DNA of 64,000 bases from Sphingobium sp. B2D3C (GCF_025961835.1 NZ_JAOQOK010000001.1:1674001-1738000), one strand, 5' to 3'; shown: positions 7,774 to 17,969, numbered from the stretch's first letter. A program made the numbers and translations. The notes: generated from the sequence alone by a model not told the origin.

Positions 7774-9666
7774 GTGAAGTCTGTAAATGGAAAACCTGCA
7801 AGCGAGTTCCTCGACGATCGGCTTGCCGCAGCCAAAGAATTGACCGAGGCCTCAAACTATACCCCTGCCCTGGAGATTTACGAGGCAATATTTAAGGAGG
7901 GCATAACGGCCCACCGCGCCTTTGAGGGCGCCGGGCGCGCGGTGACCGGCGCGCTGATGGACGAGGCTTTGCCGACGGACTGGGGTCGGGAGCGGCTGGA
8001 CGATCTCCTCCGCATCCTCGTCCTTGAGCGCGATCGCGACGGCACGCCCCCTGCCCTGTGCGCGCGGATCGCAGCAGCCCACGCGGGCGGCAATCAGCGC
8101 GTGCTCAAGAAGGCGGCCGAGCTTCTTCGGCCCGTTCTGACAGCTTTGTGGGATGAGGGCGCGCGCGACCGCGGCTTTTTGATCGCCGTGCTGCTGCTGC
8201 GCCACCCCCTGCAGGGCTGGCAGGACGAAGCCGCGATCTCGCGCTGGCATCTCGACCTGCTGCCGCAATTGGATCGGCACGAACTCAGCCTGCCCTATAA
8301 TGGCATGTTCGATGCGGTGCATTTTCAGCGCAACATCGCCGATCTGGCCGGTCTCGCGGAGAACACGCCGCCCGATGCGCTGGTACGTCGGTTCCCCGCC
8401 TGGCAATTGCTGCTCTTCCTGTGGATTACGGGATCACGCCGTGCAGACGCACAACTTGCCGCATGGCTGGCGGCCTATCGCAGCGCATATCCGGGCGGTG
8501 CAACCGATGAGGACGATGGCGCGGCGGTGCGCTCTCTGGCGCTGCGCTGGGCGGTTTCGCCGGACGGCCCCACGAGCGCAGCGGCAGTCACGACGGCCCT
8601 CGGTCCGGACCTGGCCGCGCTGGCGCAGCCGGGCCTCAAGCTGCGCTCGACTGCTAATCGCGCGCGGTCGAACGCAGCGCTTGCCCGGCTGGACTCCAGG
8701 CCGTGGCAGGCCGCCGCCTTCGTGGAGGACAAGGTCACCGGCAAGGCGCCGTTCCTCACGCTCGGGCGGCGCCGTCCGCGCATTGCTGTGTGCGTTTCGG
8801 GCCAGCTGCGTGGCTACCGCGCGGCCTTACCGACCTGGCAGGCCAGCTTGCTGCGGGACGCGGACTGCCAATTCTTCATCCATAGCTGGAGCAAGATCGG
8901 GCGCTCGGGCGCAGAGCCGTTCCGCGCTTATCTGCCCTTTGCCGGCGAAGCCTTTTGCGAGGCGTGGCGCCTGCACGCCGGGCGCATCGGCATGCCCGGC
9001 ATGGCCGAGCGCTACCCCGCGCTGTTCGCCGCGCTGGCGGATGGCGGGGTCGTCAGCAAGGCTGAACTCGAAGCCTGTTATAGCACCGTGCATGTGGCGC
9101 TGGAGGACGATAGCGACCCGGATTTTGCGGGTTGGTCCAACCCCCGCAAGATGCATTACAAGCTCAAGGCCGCATCGGACATGGCGATCGCCCGAGGCGA
9201 CGAATTCGATCTCATCCTGCGTATCCGCCCGGACAAGGTCATCGGCGCGAAAGCCTTCCGCTGGAGCGACGCCTTGGCCGCTTGCCGGGCGACGCCCACG
9301 CTGCTTGCCGATGCGGCGATGGGCCATCAATATGGCACACTCATGATCGGGGATCAGGTCGCGCTTGCCAGCGCCCCGACCATGGCGGTCTATGCCGAAA
9401 CGCTGGACATCGCGCCGCGCTTTCACGAGATGGCGCTCTATGATGCCAAGCCGGATTTGATGGGTCATGTCAGCCTTGCCCAGACCTGTTGGTATGCCGG
9501 CATCACCGTGGCCAGATTGCCGGCCCAGATGGGCAAGTTGATGGAAGCAGCGCCGATGGCGAGCAGCGCCATCTGCGCTGCCCTTGAGCAGGACGCTGCC
9601 AGCCGTCACGACGCTGTGGACAAGGCTTTGCTCACAGCGGCGCGAACGGACAGGCAGAGGCGCTGA
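7774..9666 (+). CDS. Putative glycosyltransferase with uncharacterised N-terminal region
   Basis: 630 residues. I chose the GTG at 7774 because GAGGA lies six bases upstream; the frame remains open 28 codons further to an ATG at 7690, but that stretch is AT-rich and looks like promoter. The N-terminal half (about 1-320) is Ala/Leu/Arg-rich and helical, with no family I can name. The C-terminal half starts IAVCVSGQLRGYR, continues with FIHSWSK, and has DLILRIRPDK, features of glycosyltransferase-like proteins found in surface-polysaccharide loci. No signal peptide or membrane span is visible, so it is likely cytoplasmic. It diverges from the kinase/nucleotidyltransferase operon, which may supply its donor. 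Confidence 0.75.
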   Translation: MKSVNGKPASEFLDDRLAAAKELTEASNYTPALEIYEAIFKEGITAHRAFEGAGRAVTGALMDEALPTDWGRERLDDLLRILVLERDRDGTPPALCARIAAAHAGGNQRVLKKAAELLRPVLTALWDEGARDRGFLIAVLLLRHPLQGWQDEAAISRWHLDLLPQLDRHELSLPYNGMFDAVHFQRNIADLAGLAENTPPDALVRRFPAWQLLLFLWITGSRRADAQLAAWLAAYRSAYPGGATDEDDGAAVRSLALRWAVSPDGPTSAAAVTTALGPDLAALAQPGLKLRSTANRARSNAALARLDSRPWQAAAFVEDKVTGKAPFLTLGRRRPRIAVCVSGQLRGYRAALPTWQASLLRDADCQFFIHSWSKIGRSGAEPFRAYLPFAGEAFCEAWRLHAGRIGMPGMAERYPALFAALADGGVVSKAELEACYSTVHVALEDDSDPDFAGWSNPRKMHYKLKAASDMAIARGDEFDLILRIRPDKVIGAKAFRWSDALAACRATPTLLADAAMGHQYGTLMIGDQVALASAPTMAVYAETLDIAPRFHEMALYDAKPDLMGHVSLAQTCWYAGITVARLPAQMGKLMEAAPMASSAICAALEQDAASRHDAVDKALLTAARTDRQRR

Positions 9667-9668
9667 AC

Positions 9669-10520
9669 TCAGGAGCCGACGACCATCCCGCCATTGGGGT
9701 GGAGCACCTGCCCGCTCATATAGCTGGAATCCTCGCAGGCGAGGAACAGGAAGCACGGCGCGACTTCGTTCGGCTGGCCCGGGCGACCCATCGGCGTGCT
9801 CTCGCCGAAATGCGCGAGTTTCTCCTTGCTGGCACCGCCGAACGGGTTGAGCGGCGTCCAGATCGGCCCCGGCGCCACGGCGTTGACGCGAATGCCCTTC
9901 TCGATGAGATTTTCGCTGAGCGAGCGGGTGAACGCCGTGATGGCGCCCTTGGTGCTCGAATAATCGAGCAGTTCCTTGGAGCCCTGATACATCGTGACGG
10001 ACGTGCAGTTGACGATCGCCGCGCCCTCGCGAAGATGCGGCATCGCCGCCTGCACGACGAAGAACATCGAATAGATATTCGTCTGGAAGGTCCGCTTGAG
10101 CTGTTCCTCGGTGATGTCTTCGATCGACTTGTCCGGGTGCTGCTCGCCGGCATTGTTGACGATGATGTCGAGACGCCCGAACGCGCCCACGGTGCGATCG
10201 ATCAGGTCCTGACAGACAGCCTTGTCACCCAGATCGCCCGCGAACACGAGCGCGCGAGCGCCTTCCTGTTCGACCAGCTTTTGCGTCTTGGCGGCGTCTT
10301 CATGCTCGCACAGATAAGCGATGGCGACATCGGCGCCTTCACGCGCGAACAGCACCGCGACCGCGCGGCCGATCCCGCTATCCGCCCCGGTCACGACCGC
10401 GACCTTACCTTTCAGTCGGCCCGACCCCGGGTAGCGCGGCATGAATTCCGGCTGCGGATCGAGCTTATGCTCGTCACCGGGCAGATTGTCTTCGTGGATC
10501 ATGTCGATTGTGTCAGTCAT
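9669..10520 (-). CDS. Short-chain dehydrogenase/reductase, YghA-like
   Basis: A 283-residue classical SDR with an N-terminal extension of about 35 residues, the cofactor loop VTGADSGIGRA, the NNAGEQ segment, and the catalytic Ser plus YSSTK (Tyr-x3-Lys). The extension ending YPGSGRLKGKVAVVTG matches the YghA/YhdF group of stress-associated oxidoreductases. It lies 23 bases downstream of a DUF3008 gene and may be cotranscribed with it. The substrate is unknown; NADP use is likely but not proven here. Confidence 0.9.
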   Translation of the reverse strand: MTDTIDMIHEDNLPGDEHKLDPQPEFMPRYPGSGRLKGKVAVVTGADSGIGRAVAVLFAREGADVAIAYLCEHEDAAKTQKLVEQEGARALVFAGDLGDKAVCQDLIDRTVGAFGRLDIIVNNAGEQHPDKSIEDITEEQLKRTFQTNIYSMFFVVQAAMPHLREGAAIVNCTSVTMYQGSKELLDYSSTKGAITAFTRSLSENLIEKGIRVNAVAPGPIWTPLNPFGGASKEKLAHFGESTPMGRPGQPNEVAPCFLFLACEDSSYMSGQVLHPNGGMVVGS

Positions 10521-10543
10521 GGATCATTCTTCCGTTCAGCACG

Positions 10544-10726
10544 TCACTTGACGTGGTCCGGCTTGCCCTTGCGGCTGCCGGAGGCAAAATCCTCAAGCTG
10601 GCTCTTGCTCATCGAGTCATACATCTCGCGTGAGGCGCCCTTGAGGTCGGATTTGGTGCTGTCACCGCGTTTGGCAGACAAAGCTGCCCCGGCGGCTTTC
10701 TGCTGCGCTTTGGATTTGGCTGGCAT
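10544..10726 (-). CDS. DUF3008 family small basic protein
   Basis: A 60-residue lysine-rich protein starting MPAKSKAQQKAAGAALSAK, with a C-terminal SMSKSQLEDFASGSRKGKP segment that fits the DUF3008 pattern. Function unknown. I chose the ATG at 10726; the longer reading frame would run into a terminator hairpin upstream. It precedes the YghA-like SDR and follows a PRC-barrel gene, a grouping often seen among stress-inducible genes in sphingomonads. Confidence 0.82.
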   Translation of the reverse strand: MPAKSKAQQKAAGAALSAKRGDSTKSDLKGASREMYDSMSKSQLEDFASGSRKGKPDHVK

Positions 10727-10738
10727 GTAAGCCTCCAA

Positions 10739-10770
10739 ATTAAAAGGCCGCCCGTTCGTGCCGGGCGGCC
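10739..10770 (-). terminator. Rho-independent terminator after the PRC-barrel gene
   Basis: Read on the minus strand, a GC-rich stem with arms CCGCCCGG and the nearly matching CGGGCGG closes a short loop and runs into CCTTTTAATTT. It lies 13 bases past the stop of the PRC-barrel gene and just before the DUF3008 start, separating the two. Confidence 0.75.
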
Positions 10771-10782
10771 TGTGCCTGTCGA

Positions 10783-11151
10783 TCAGACGAAGGGATAAGG
10801 GATCCCCCAATATCCGTAGACCTGCCGGCCGTAGCCATGGTCGTAGACGGGGTCTTCCTGCGCATATCGCGGCGCGCCTTCGAGACGGGATTTCTCGATG
10901 TCGACGACATAGCCGCCATATTCGGTATCATAATCGAGCATGTCCCACGGCAGCGGATAATAATCGCTTCCGAGGCCGAACAGCCCGCCGAACGACATCA
11001 CGGCATATTCAGCCTTGCCGCTGCGCTTATCGACCATGAAGTTGCGCACCGTCCCGAGCTTCTCGCCCTGTCGATTGTACACCGTCGTGCCCTCGACCTT
11101 GTCGGAGGAGATGAGGCGCTGAGTTTCGTCAATTGCGATTTCGGTAGCCAT
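10783..11151 (-). CDS. PRC-barrel domain-containing protein
   Basis: A 122-residue soluble protein. Residues about 10-75 form a PRC-barrel (SDKVEGTTVYNRQGEKLG, then a beta-rich segment ending LPWDMLDYD), a fold used in RNA-processing and photosynthetic proteins and in many stress proteins of unknown role. The C-terminal part is Tyr/Gly-rich. The ATG at 11151 is preceded by AGGAAGAGG. An EcfG-type promoter match lies about 144 bases upstream, so general-stress induction is likely. Confidence 0.85.
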   Translation of the reverse strand: MATEIAIDETQRLISSDKVEGTTVYNRQGEKLGTVRNFMVDKRSGKAEYAVMSFGGLFGLGSDYYPLPWDMLDYDTEYGGYVVDIEKSRLEGAPRYAQEDPVYDHGYGRQVYGYWGIPYPFV

Positions 11152-11294
11152 GAGCCTGGTCCTCTTCCTGTTGAAGGTAGGCCTCGATCCACGGAAGGGG
11201 TTTGCCGATCCAACCGGGACCAAGGTGCCAATGCCGGACTATGCCGGCCCTGCGTCTTGAGGCGGCGCGTCAGCGCGACGCCATCTGCCAAACC

Positions 11295-11319
11295 AACGGC
11301 CAGATAGCGCAGGGGTTCC
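11295..11319 (-). promoter_or_regulatory. EcfG (general stress sigma) promoter match
   Basis: On the minus strand the sequence has GGAAC, 16 bases, then CGTT, an exact match to the alphaproteobacterial EcfG promoter consensus. It points at the PRC-barrel gene (start 11151), giving a leader of about 135 bases. The 237-base gap it lies in (11152-11388) holds no convincing gene. Confidence 0.65.
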
Positions 11320-11388
11320 GGGTAAAGCGGCAAACCGATCGACAGCGAGTCACGCCGTGTCGCATCGGCGTCCAGAAGGCCGGTTCGG

Positions 11389-12792
<1,404 letters not shown>

Positions 12793-12907
12793 CTGCCGGG
12801 CCTGTCTACGTACGCCGCCGGCTGGGTCCAAACCCACAGCTTGCGCGTTGTGCGCTCGTCCATGCCCATGGACAAGCCCCGTGGATAGACAAGGAGCGGC
12901 CCCGAGT

Positions 12908-13906
12908 ATGACACACGCGCTGATTTTCGTCGACGACAGCATGCCGGGCATCGGCCGCCGACCGAGTGGAAAACGCGGCTGGGCCTATTTCGATGCGGAA
13001 GGCCAACGTATCAAGGATCGGGCGGAGATCGACCGGCTCAACCGCATCGGCCTGCCGCCGGCATATACCGACGCTTGGTTTGCGCCCAATGCCCATGCCC
13101 ATATTCTGGCAACGGGCATCGATGCGCGCGGGCGCAAGCAATATCGCTACCACCCGGATTTCACGGCCGAGCGGGACGCCCGCAAATATGAGGGTTGCGC
13201 CGCGTTCGGCGCGCTGTTGCCGCTGCTGCGCCGCCGGGTGGAGGATGATCTGGCCGGGCGCGGCCTGACCGCCGAGCGGGCCATCGCTTCGGTCGTCCAG
13301 CTGCTCGACAGCGGCCGCATCCGCGTGGGGAACGAGGCCTATGCCAAGAACAATCGCAGCTTTGGCGCCACCACCCTGCGCCGGCGCCATGCCAAGGTCA
13401 CCGGCAGCCGCCTCACCCTGCGATTCAAGGCCAAGTCGGGCAAGCTGAGCGAAGTCAGCATGACGGACCGCCGCCTCATTCGCTTCGTTCGCCAGATGCA
13501 GGATCTGCCGGACCAGCACCTCTTCCAGTATCTGCGCGACGACGGCACCGCCTCACCGGTCTCCTCATCGGATGTGAACGGCTATCTGCGCGAGACGATG
13601 GGCGCGGATTTCACTGCCAAGCACTTCCGGACATGGCGGGCGAGCGTGCTCGCGTTCGACTGGCTGCTCCACGAGCAGGAGGTCTCCACCCTCACGGCGA
13701 TGCTGACCCATGTCTCGGAACATCTGGGCAATACGCCGGCCATAGCCCGCAAATCCTACATCCACCCCAATCTCGTCGCCCTTGCGCGCGACGGGGCGAG
13801 CGAATTCCGCAAGCAAACGCGCCTGCCGCGCCAGACCAAATGGCTCAGCCGCCCAGAACGCGGCCTGATCGCCTGGCTGGAAGAGGAGCAGGTCGAGACC
13901 GGCTGA
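12908..13906 (+). CDS. DNA topoisomerase IB
   Basis: A 332-residue bacterial poxvirus-like type IB topoisomerase, which relaxes supercoils through a 3'-phosphotyrosyl intermediate. Visible are the RKQYRYHPD segment, the second active-site region [10 protein letters not shown], a third at [10 protein letters not shown], and the nucleophile Tyr284 in RKSYIHP. The ATG at 12908 is preceded by AAGGAGCGG. The length and domain order fit the bacterial family. It diverges from fumC and converges on the extensin-like gene with no gap. Such enzymes are accessory in bacteria. Confidence 0.95.
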   Translation: MTHALIFVDDSMPGIGRRPSGKRGWAYFDAEGQRIKDRAEIDRLNRIGLPPAYTDAWFAPNAHAHILATGIDARGRKQYRYHPDFTAERDARKYEGCAAFGALLPLLRRRVEDDLAGRGLTAERAIASVVQLLDSGRIRVGNEAYAKNNRSFGATTLRRRHAKVTGSRLTLRFKAKSGKLSEVSMTDRRLIRFVRQMQDLPDQHLFQYLRDDGTASPVSSSDVNGYLRETMGADFTAKHFRTWRASVLAFDWLLHEQEVSTLTAMLTHVSEHLGNTPAIARKSYIHPNLVALARDGASEFRKQTRLPRQTKWLSRPERGLIAWLEEEQVETG

Positions 13907-14638
13907 TCAGCGGCAAACGCCCCAGCTGACCCCGCCCCGATCCGCCTGATCGAAGTGGAAGTGATCGGCATGCTGGCGGTTATAATCCGGCGAGAGCACG
14001 GTAGAGAACAGGCGGCATGCGCCATCGCGCACGGTTCGCAGGAACGCGGCCTCTTCGCCCTCCCCTTCCCAATCCCGCAGCACCGAGATCCGGCGACCGT
14101 CGCTCAGCACGAAGCCGGCGATGTCCAACGCATTGGCGGTAGCATGTTCGCTCCACGCACCTTCGCCGCTCCCGTACATCCGCCGGCAACTATAGCTGCC
14201 CAGATGCTCGATGCGCACCACAGACGCCCCGAGGATTTGCTGCGCGGCAGGCTGGACAACCTGCCAGGTCCAGAGCGCGGTGGCGGCCATAATGGTACAG
14301 GCCGGGGCCACGTCCGTCGGCGAAAGGGCGAGCATGTCCTGCCCCGCCGCGAGGCGGGTGGCGGTCGTGACTCGGCATTGGTCGCTGCCGGAAGCCGGCA
14401 CCGCCGTCGTCTCCACCCCGGCGCGATGCAGCAAGGCGCGACATCGCGGCGCATCATCCCGCAATCCCGAGAGCTTGTGCCGCGTGAACAGGCCGATCGG
14501 CTGATCCAGCGAAAGCGGCGTCCAGGGGAGATCCTGCGGGGCCGGACGGAACAGCGCGAACGCCAGCAACGCTGCCAGAATCAGAACGCCCGCCCAGACG
14601 AGCCAGCGGATCGCGCGATAAAAACCGGATGCCTTCAT
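13907..14638 (-). CDS. Extensin-like family protein, membrane anchored
   Basis: A 243-residue protein with a membrane anchor at residues 10-30 and a periplasmic extensin-like C-terminal domain. The His/Asp-bearing motifs EHATANALDIAGF and QHADHFHFD resemble the metal site of LAS-type peptidases, suggesting a peptidoglycan role, though this is not established for the family. Several cysteines (CRALL, QCRVT, CTIMA, SCRRM, ACRLF, GVCR) probably form disulfides. Its stop abuts the stop of the converging topoisomerase gene. Confidence 0.85.
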   Translation of the reverse strand: MKASGFYRAIRWLVWAGVLILAALLAFALFRPAPQDLPWTPLSLDQPIGLFTRHKLSGLRDDAPRCRALLHRAGVETTAVPASGSDQCRVTTATRLAAGQDMLALSPTDVAPACTIMAATALWTWQVVQPAAQQILGASVVRIEHLGSYSCRRMYGSGEGAWSEHATANALDIAGFVLSDGRRISVLRDWEGEGEEAAFLRTVRDGACRLFSTVLSPDYNRQHADHFHFDQADRGGVSWGVCR

Positions 14639-14747
14639 AGCTGCCTAACGCGGCAGGACGCGTTCCGCTTCCGACAGGGCCATGCAACTGCTGGCGCACG
14701 CAGGCGTTGATCGATCAGACGACAAGGAAATCACGAAAGGATTTGAG

Positions 14748-14930
14748 ATGTCGATGCCCGAAGACCCCAAGACGAAAACCGAGACGGACGAAAACCCCGA
14801 GGTCCGCGATGCCGGGCCGGATGCGATGAAGCACAAGCCCGCCCCGGGCAAATGGGACGAGATTGACGAAGCCTCGGACGAGTCCTTTCCCGCCAGCGAC
14901 CCGCCAGCATTCCAGCCGTCGATAACCTGA
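14748..14930 (+). CDS. Small acidic protein with FPASDPPA motif
   Basis: A 60-residue, strongly acidic, probably disordered protein starting MSMPEDPKTKTETDENPE. The C-terminal DEASDESFPASDPPA motif recurs in many small proteobacterial proteins of unknown function. The ATG at 14748 has AAAGGA at a good distance. The coding length is short but the motif makes it convincing. It stands alone between converging neighbours, and I found no EcfG box in front of it. Confidence 0.75.
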   Translation: MSMPEDPKTKTETDENPEVRDAGPDAMKHKPAPGKWDEIDEASDESFPASDPPAFQPSIT

Positions 14931-14933
14931 CGA

Positions 14934-15743
14934 TCAGGCGGACGCGGGCGGTGCCACGGCGCCTGCCCGCGCCACGTCGATCGTCGCGATTTGCCCATTG
15001 CGCAATCCGTACACGACGAACACGCGCACCTGAATGCTCTCGCCTTGCTTGAGCGGCGCGACCACGAAATCGGGCGCGTCCTGCTGCGCCGTGAAGGTGC
15101 TGGTGCAATCCACCGCAATCCCATTATCGTCGATCACCAGCCCATGGATGGTGAGATCTTCCCGTACGGTCTGGAACATGGTGCGATAGAAGTCGCAGAT
15201 GCCATCGCGCCCGTTGATGACAGGCACTGAGGGTAGCCGCAGCACACAATCCTCTGTGTAGTAACGGCCTGCTCGCTCCATATCGCCAGCGCTGAATGCC
15301 GCCGCATAGGCATGATAGGCCGCCCGCCCGCCCGCATGGGATGAGAGCATCGGCGCCTTGGTGACGCCCTGCTCCGCCGGCCAGGTCATGGAGCACAATT
15401 CCTGGATTTGCCCGGCCTCGTTCAACAGGTAGGTCACGAAGAACCGCACCGTCAGAATGTCGCCCGGCAGCAAGGGCGCGAAGGGGAAATCGGGGCGCGG
15501 CGCGTGGCAGATGAAATCCATGTCCACATCGACGAACAGCCGGTTGCCCTCCTGCAGCACCAGTCGGGGGCGGATGACCTCGCGTACGCCGTCATGCGCC
15601 CAGTCGAGGAAATCGAGCAGGCCATCGCGCCCACGGCAGACGCGGGTGCTGCTGTACATCACGCAATCCGGCGCGAACCACCGCTCGACAAGGCGATCAT
15701 CCTGCCCTTCGTTGAAGTCGGCGACATAATCGTCGTAATTCAA
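14934..15743 (-). CDS. Tandem NTF2/SnoaL-like domain protein
   Basis: 269 residues made of two NTF2-like domains, about 1-125 and 135-265. Each has the typical start (YVADFNEG...WFAPDCVMY and YHAYAAAFSAGD...YYTEDCVLR), then GRDG..DF and a beta-rich half. The domains resemble each other and the single-domain proteins at 19.6 and 35.3 kb. NTF2-like folds serve as small cofactor-free isomerases, lyases and hydratases or ligand binders. Its ATG overlaps the MarR stop by four bases, so the pair is one operon. Function is inferred only from context: catabolism of an aromatic dimer or stilbenoid. Confidence 0.85.
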   Translation of the reverse strand: MNYDDYVADFNEGQDDRLVERWFAPDCVMYSSTRVCRGRDGLLDFLDWAHDGVREVIRPRLVLQEGNRLFVDVDMDFICHAPRPDFPFAPLLPGDILTVRFFVTYLLNEAGQIQELCSMTWPAEQGVTKAPMLSSHAGGRAAYHAYAAAFSAGDMERAGRYYTEDCVLRLPSVPVINGRDGICDFYRTMFQTVREDLTIHGLVIDDNGIAVDCTSTFTAQQDAPDFVVAPLKQGESIQVRVFVVYGLRNGQIATIDVARAGAVAPPASA

Positions 15744-16261
15744 GGCTTTTTCCTCGCTGAAGGAACGCCTTCACGCCCCATTTGGTCGGCCCTTTTGGCC
15801 ATGCGCAGCAACATGCCGTCCAGGTCCGACAGTTCGGACTCGCTGAAATCGGCCGTCAACATGCTGAAGAACTTGCGCCGATCCATATGGACCCGCTTGT
15901 AGCTGTCCTGCCCCTTTTCGGTCAGCACCAATAGGCTGCTCTTGCGGTTTCGGGGGTTTTCCTCGCGCCGCAGGAAGCCTTCTTCTTCCAGGACCCGCAC
16001 CGCCCGGCTGACTTCCGCCCGGTCCACCAGCGCGGCGGCCGACACTTCGCTGGCACTTTTGGTGCCCATTACGGCCAAATGCGCCAGCACCCGCCACTCC
16101 GCCAGCGAGACACCCGCATTGTCCCGGATATGCTGGACCGAAAGCCGGTCGAGCATCTTGCCAAGCATCAGCAGACGATAAGGAAGGTGGCGGGAATCGA
16201 AGATGCGCCAGGCTTCTTCGAGAGGGCCCGCCGCCCCGTTATTGTTATCCTTTGCGCTCAA
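15740..16261 (-). CDS. MarR-family transcriptional regulator
   Basis: A 173-residue winged-helix regulator. The core SASEVSAAALVDRAEVSRAV followed by LEEEGFLRREENPRNRKSSLL is a MarR helix-turn-helix and wing. I chose the TTG at 16261 because GAGGAGAGGGGGAG precedes it and the frame further upstream only reads through the aldehyde dehydrogenase gene; the nearest ATG is too far inside. It is cotranscribed with the tandem NTF2 gene and probably controls neighbouring catabolic genes in response to an aromatic ligand. Confidence 0.88.
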   Translation of the reverse strand: MSAKDNNNGAAGPLEEAWRIFDSRHLPYRLLMLGKMLDRLSVQHIRDNAGVSLAEWRVLAHLAVMGTKSASEVSAAALVDRAEVSRAVRVLEEEGFLRREENPRNRKSSLLVLTEKGQDSYKRVHMDRRKFFSMLTADFSESELSDLDGMLLRMAKRADQMGREGVPSARKKP

Positions 16262-16328
16262 TTGCGCTCCCCCTCTCCTCGGGCCGCCCCGGTAGACCCG
16301 AGGCGGCACTATAATTCGCAGCGCGCCC

Positions 16329-17852
16329 TTAGAGGGCGACGCTGACCGCCTTGAGCTCGGTATAGGCCTCAACGCCGGCCTTGCCATTCTCACGGCCCCA
16401 GCCGGAGGCCTTGTAGCCGCCGAGCGGAAGCGCGGGATCGACGCCGCCCGATCCATTGATGCGGATGGTGCCGGATTTGAGGCGCCGGGCCAGCTTGTGT
16501 GCAGTGGAGATATTCTGGGTGTAGATGGATGCGGACAGGCCGAACTCCGTCTCATTGCCCCGCGCCGCCAGCGCCGCGACATCGTCCTCATCATTGAAAC
16601 GCATCGCGCAGAGCACCGGGCCGAAGATTTCCTCGGCACGCACGCGCATGTCGGGCTTGGTATCCACCAGCACGGTGGGCTGGACGAAATAGCCGCCCTC
16701 ATAGCCCTCACCGGAGAGGCGATCGCCGCCGGCAAGCACGCTGGCGCCTTCCTGGCGGCCGGACTCGATATAACCGGTCACGCGGTCCAGCTGCGCCGCG
16801 CTGACCAGCGGGCCGATCATGGTCGAGGCATCGAGGGTCTGGCCGACCTTCATGCCCCGCGCCATGTTCACCACGCCTTCCAGCACGGCATCAGCCACCT
16901 TCTCATGCACGAACAGGCGCGATCCCGCTGCGCAGACCTGACCGGCATTGAAGAAGATACCCATCGCCGCTGCCGGAATGGCCTTGGAGAGGTCCGCATC
17001 CGCAAAGATATAGGTGGGCGACTTGCCGCCCAGTTCGAGCTGTACGCGCTTGAAGTTCGTCTTGGAGGCTTCGATGATCGCCTTGCCGGTCACCGTCGAA
17101 CCGGTGAACGAGACCTTGTCGACATCGCGGTGCGCAGCCAGCGCCGCGCCGGCGGTCCGCCCGAAGCCCGAGACGATGTTGATCACGCCTTCCGGGAAGC
17201 CCGCCTCAAGCACCAGCTCGCCCAGCCGCAGCGTGCTGAGCGGGGTCTGCTCGGCCGGCTTGAGCACGACGGTGCAGCCCGCTGCGATCGCAGGGGCGAG
17301 CTTGCCCATCGCCATCACCAGCGGGAAGTTCCACGGCACGATCTGCGCGCACACACCAACCGGCTCGCGCAGCACATAGGAGAGCCATTCGCCCGGTGCG
17401 CTGATCTCTGCGGTCTCACCGAAAATCTTGGTCGCCCAGCCGGCATTGTAGCGCAGCTGGCCAACGGCGCCCGCAACGTCGATCATCCGCGAGAACTGGA
17501 TGGGGCGGCCTACGTCCAGCGTCTCCAGCAGGGCCAGTTCCTCGGCATTGGCTTCGAGCAGATCGGCGAGCTTGAGCAGCAAATTGGTCCGCTCGGTCGG
17601 CTTCACGCCCGACCAGGCACCCTCGAACGCCTTGCGCGCGGCGGCAACGGCCCGGTCCACATCGACCTCGCCGGCGCTGGCGACATTTGCGATGAGTTCG
17701 CCGGTCGAGGGATTGAGCGTTTCGAAGGTTTCGCCGGATGCGGCCTCGACCCACTGCCCGCCGATCAACATTTTGACCGGGCCGTTAGCGTAGCGCATAC
17801 GCAGTTGCTCAAGCAGACCGGGATTATAAGGCGCATTCATCGAAACAGACAT
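16329..17852 (-). CDS. NAD(P)-dependent aldehyde dehydrogenase
   Basis: A 507-residue ALDH that oxidises an aldehyde to its acid. It has the cofactor segment VPWNFPLVM, general base Glu273 in LELGGKSP and nucleophile Cys307 in NAGQVCAAG; the length is typical. It diverges from the GMC-NTF2-GMC operon across a 117-base gap with a 27-base dyad, so it is probably co-regulated and could take the aldehyde made by a GMC alcohol oxidase. Exact substrate unknown. Confidence 0.93.
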   Translation of the reverse strand: MSVSMNAPYNPGLLEQLRMRYANGPVKMLIGGQWVEAASGETFETLNPSTGELIANVASAGEVDVDRAVAAARKAFEGAWSGVKPTERTNLLLKLADLLEANAEELALLETLDVGRPIQFSRMIDVAGAVGQLRYNAGWATKIFGETAEISAPGEWLSYVLREPVGVCAQIVPWNFPLVMAMGKLAPAIAAGCTVVLKPAEQTPLSTLRLGELVLEAGFPEGVINIVSGFGRTAGAALAAHRDVDKVSFTGSTVTGKAIIEASKTNFKRVQLELGGKSPTYIFADADLSKAIPAAAMGIFFNAGQVCAAGSRLFVHEKVADAVLEGVVNMARGMKVGQTLDASTMIGPLVSAAQLDRVTGYIESGRQEGASVLAGGDRLSGEGYEGGYFVQPTVLVDTKPDMRVRAEEIFGPVLCAMRFNDEDDVAALAARGNETEFGLSASIYTQNISTAHKLARRLKSGTIRINGSGGVDPALPLGGYKASGWGRENGKAGVEAYTELKAVSVAL

Positions 17853-17884
17853 CCTTTCCAGCAGCCGTCGGCACCCTGACGGCA

Positions 17885-17911
17885 GAGATCATGTTGAATC
17901 ATCATGATCTC
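17885..17911. promoter_or_regulatory. Perfect 9-bp inverted repeat between divergent ALDH and GMC operons
   Basis: Arms GAGATCATG and CATGATCTC are separated by nine bases, making a 27-base dyad in the 117-base divergent promoter region. It has no T-run, so it is more likely an operator than a terminator. A MarR-type regulator from this cluster is the natural candidate binder. Confidence 0.6.
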
Positions 17912-17969
17912 CTCAATAACAGCAGACATGCGTCCACGCCAACTCTAGCGCGCCGGAAGTCCATGGAGA

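Noticed and set aside
11152..11388. A short minus-strand reading with LPLYPEPLRYLAVGLADGV in the gap between fumC and the PRC-barrel gene
   Set aside because: It lacks a ribosome site and family match and runs into the PRC-barrel gene in a wrong frame. The EcfG promoter in this gap explains the conserved-looking DNA.
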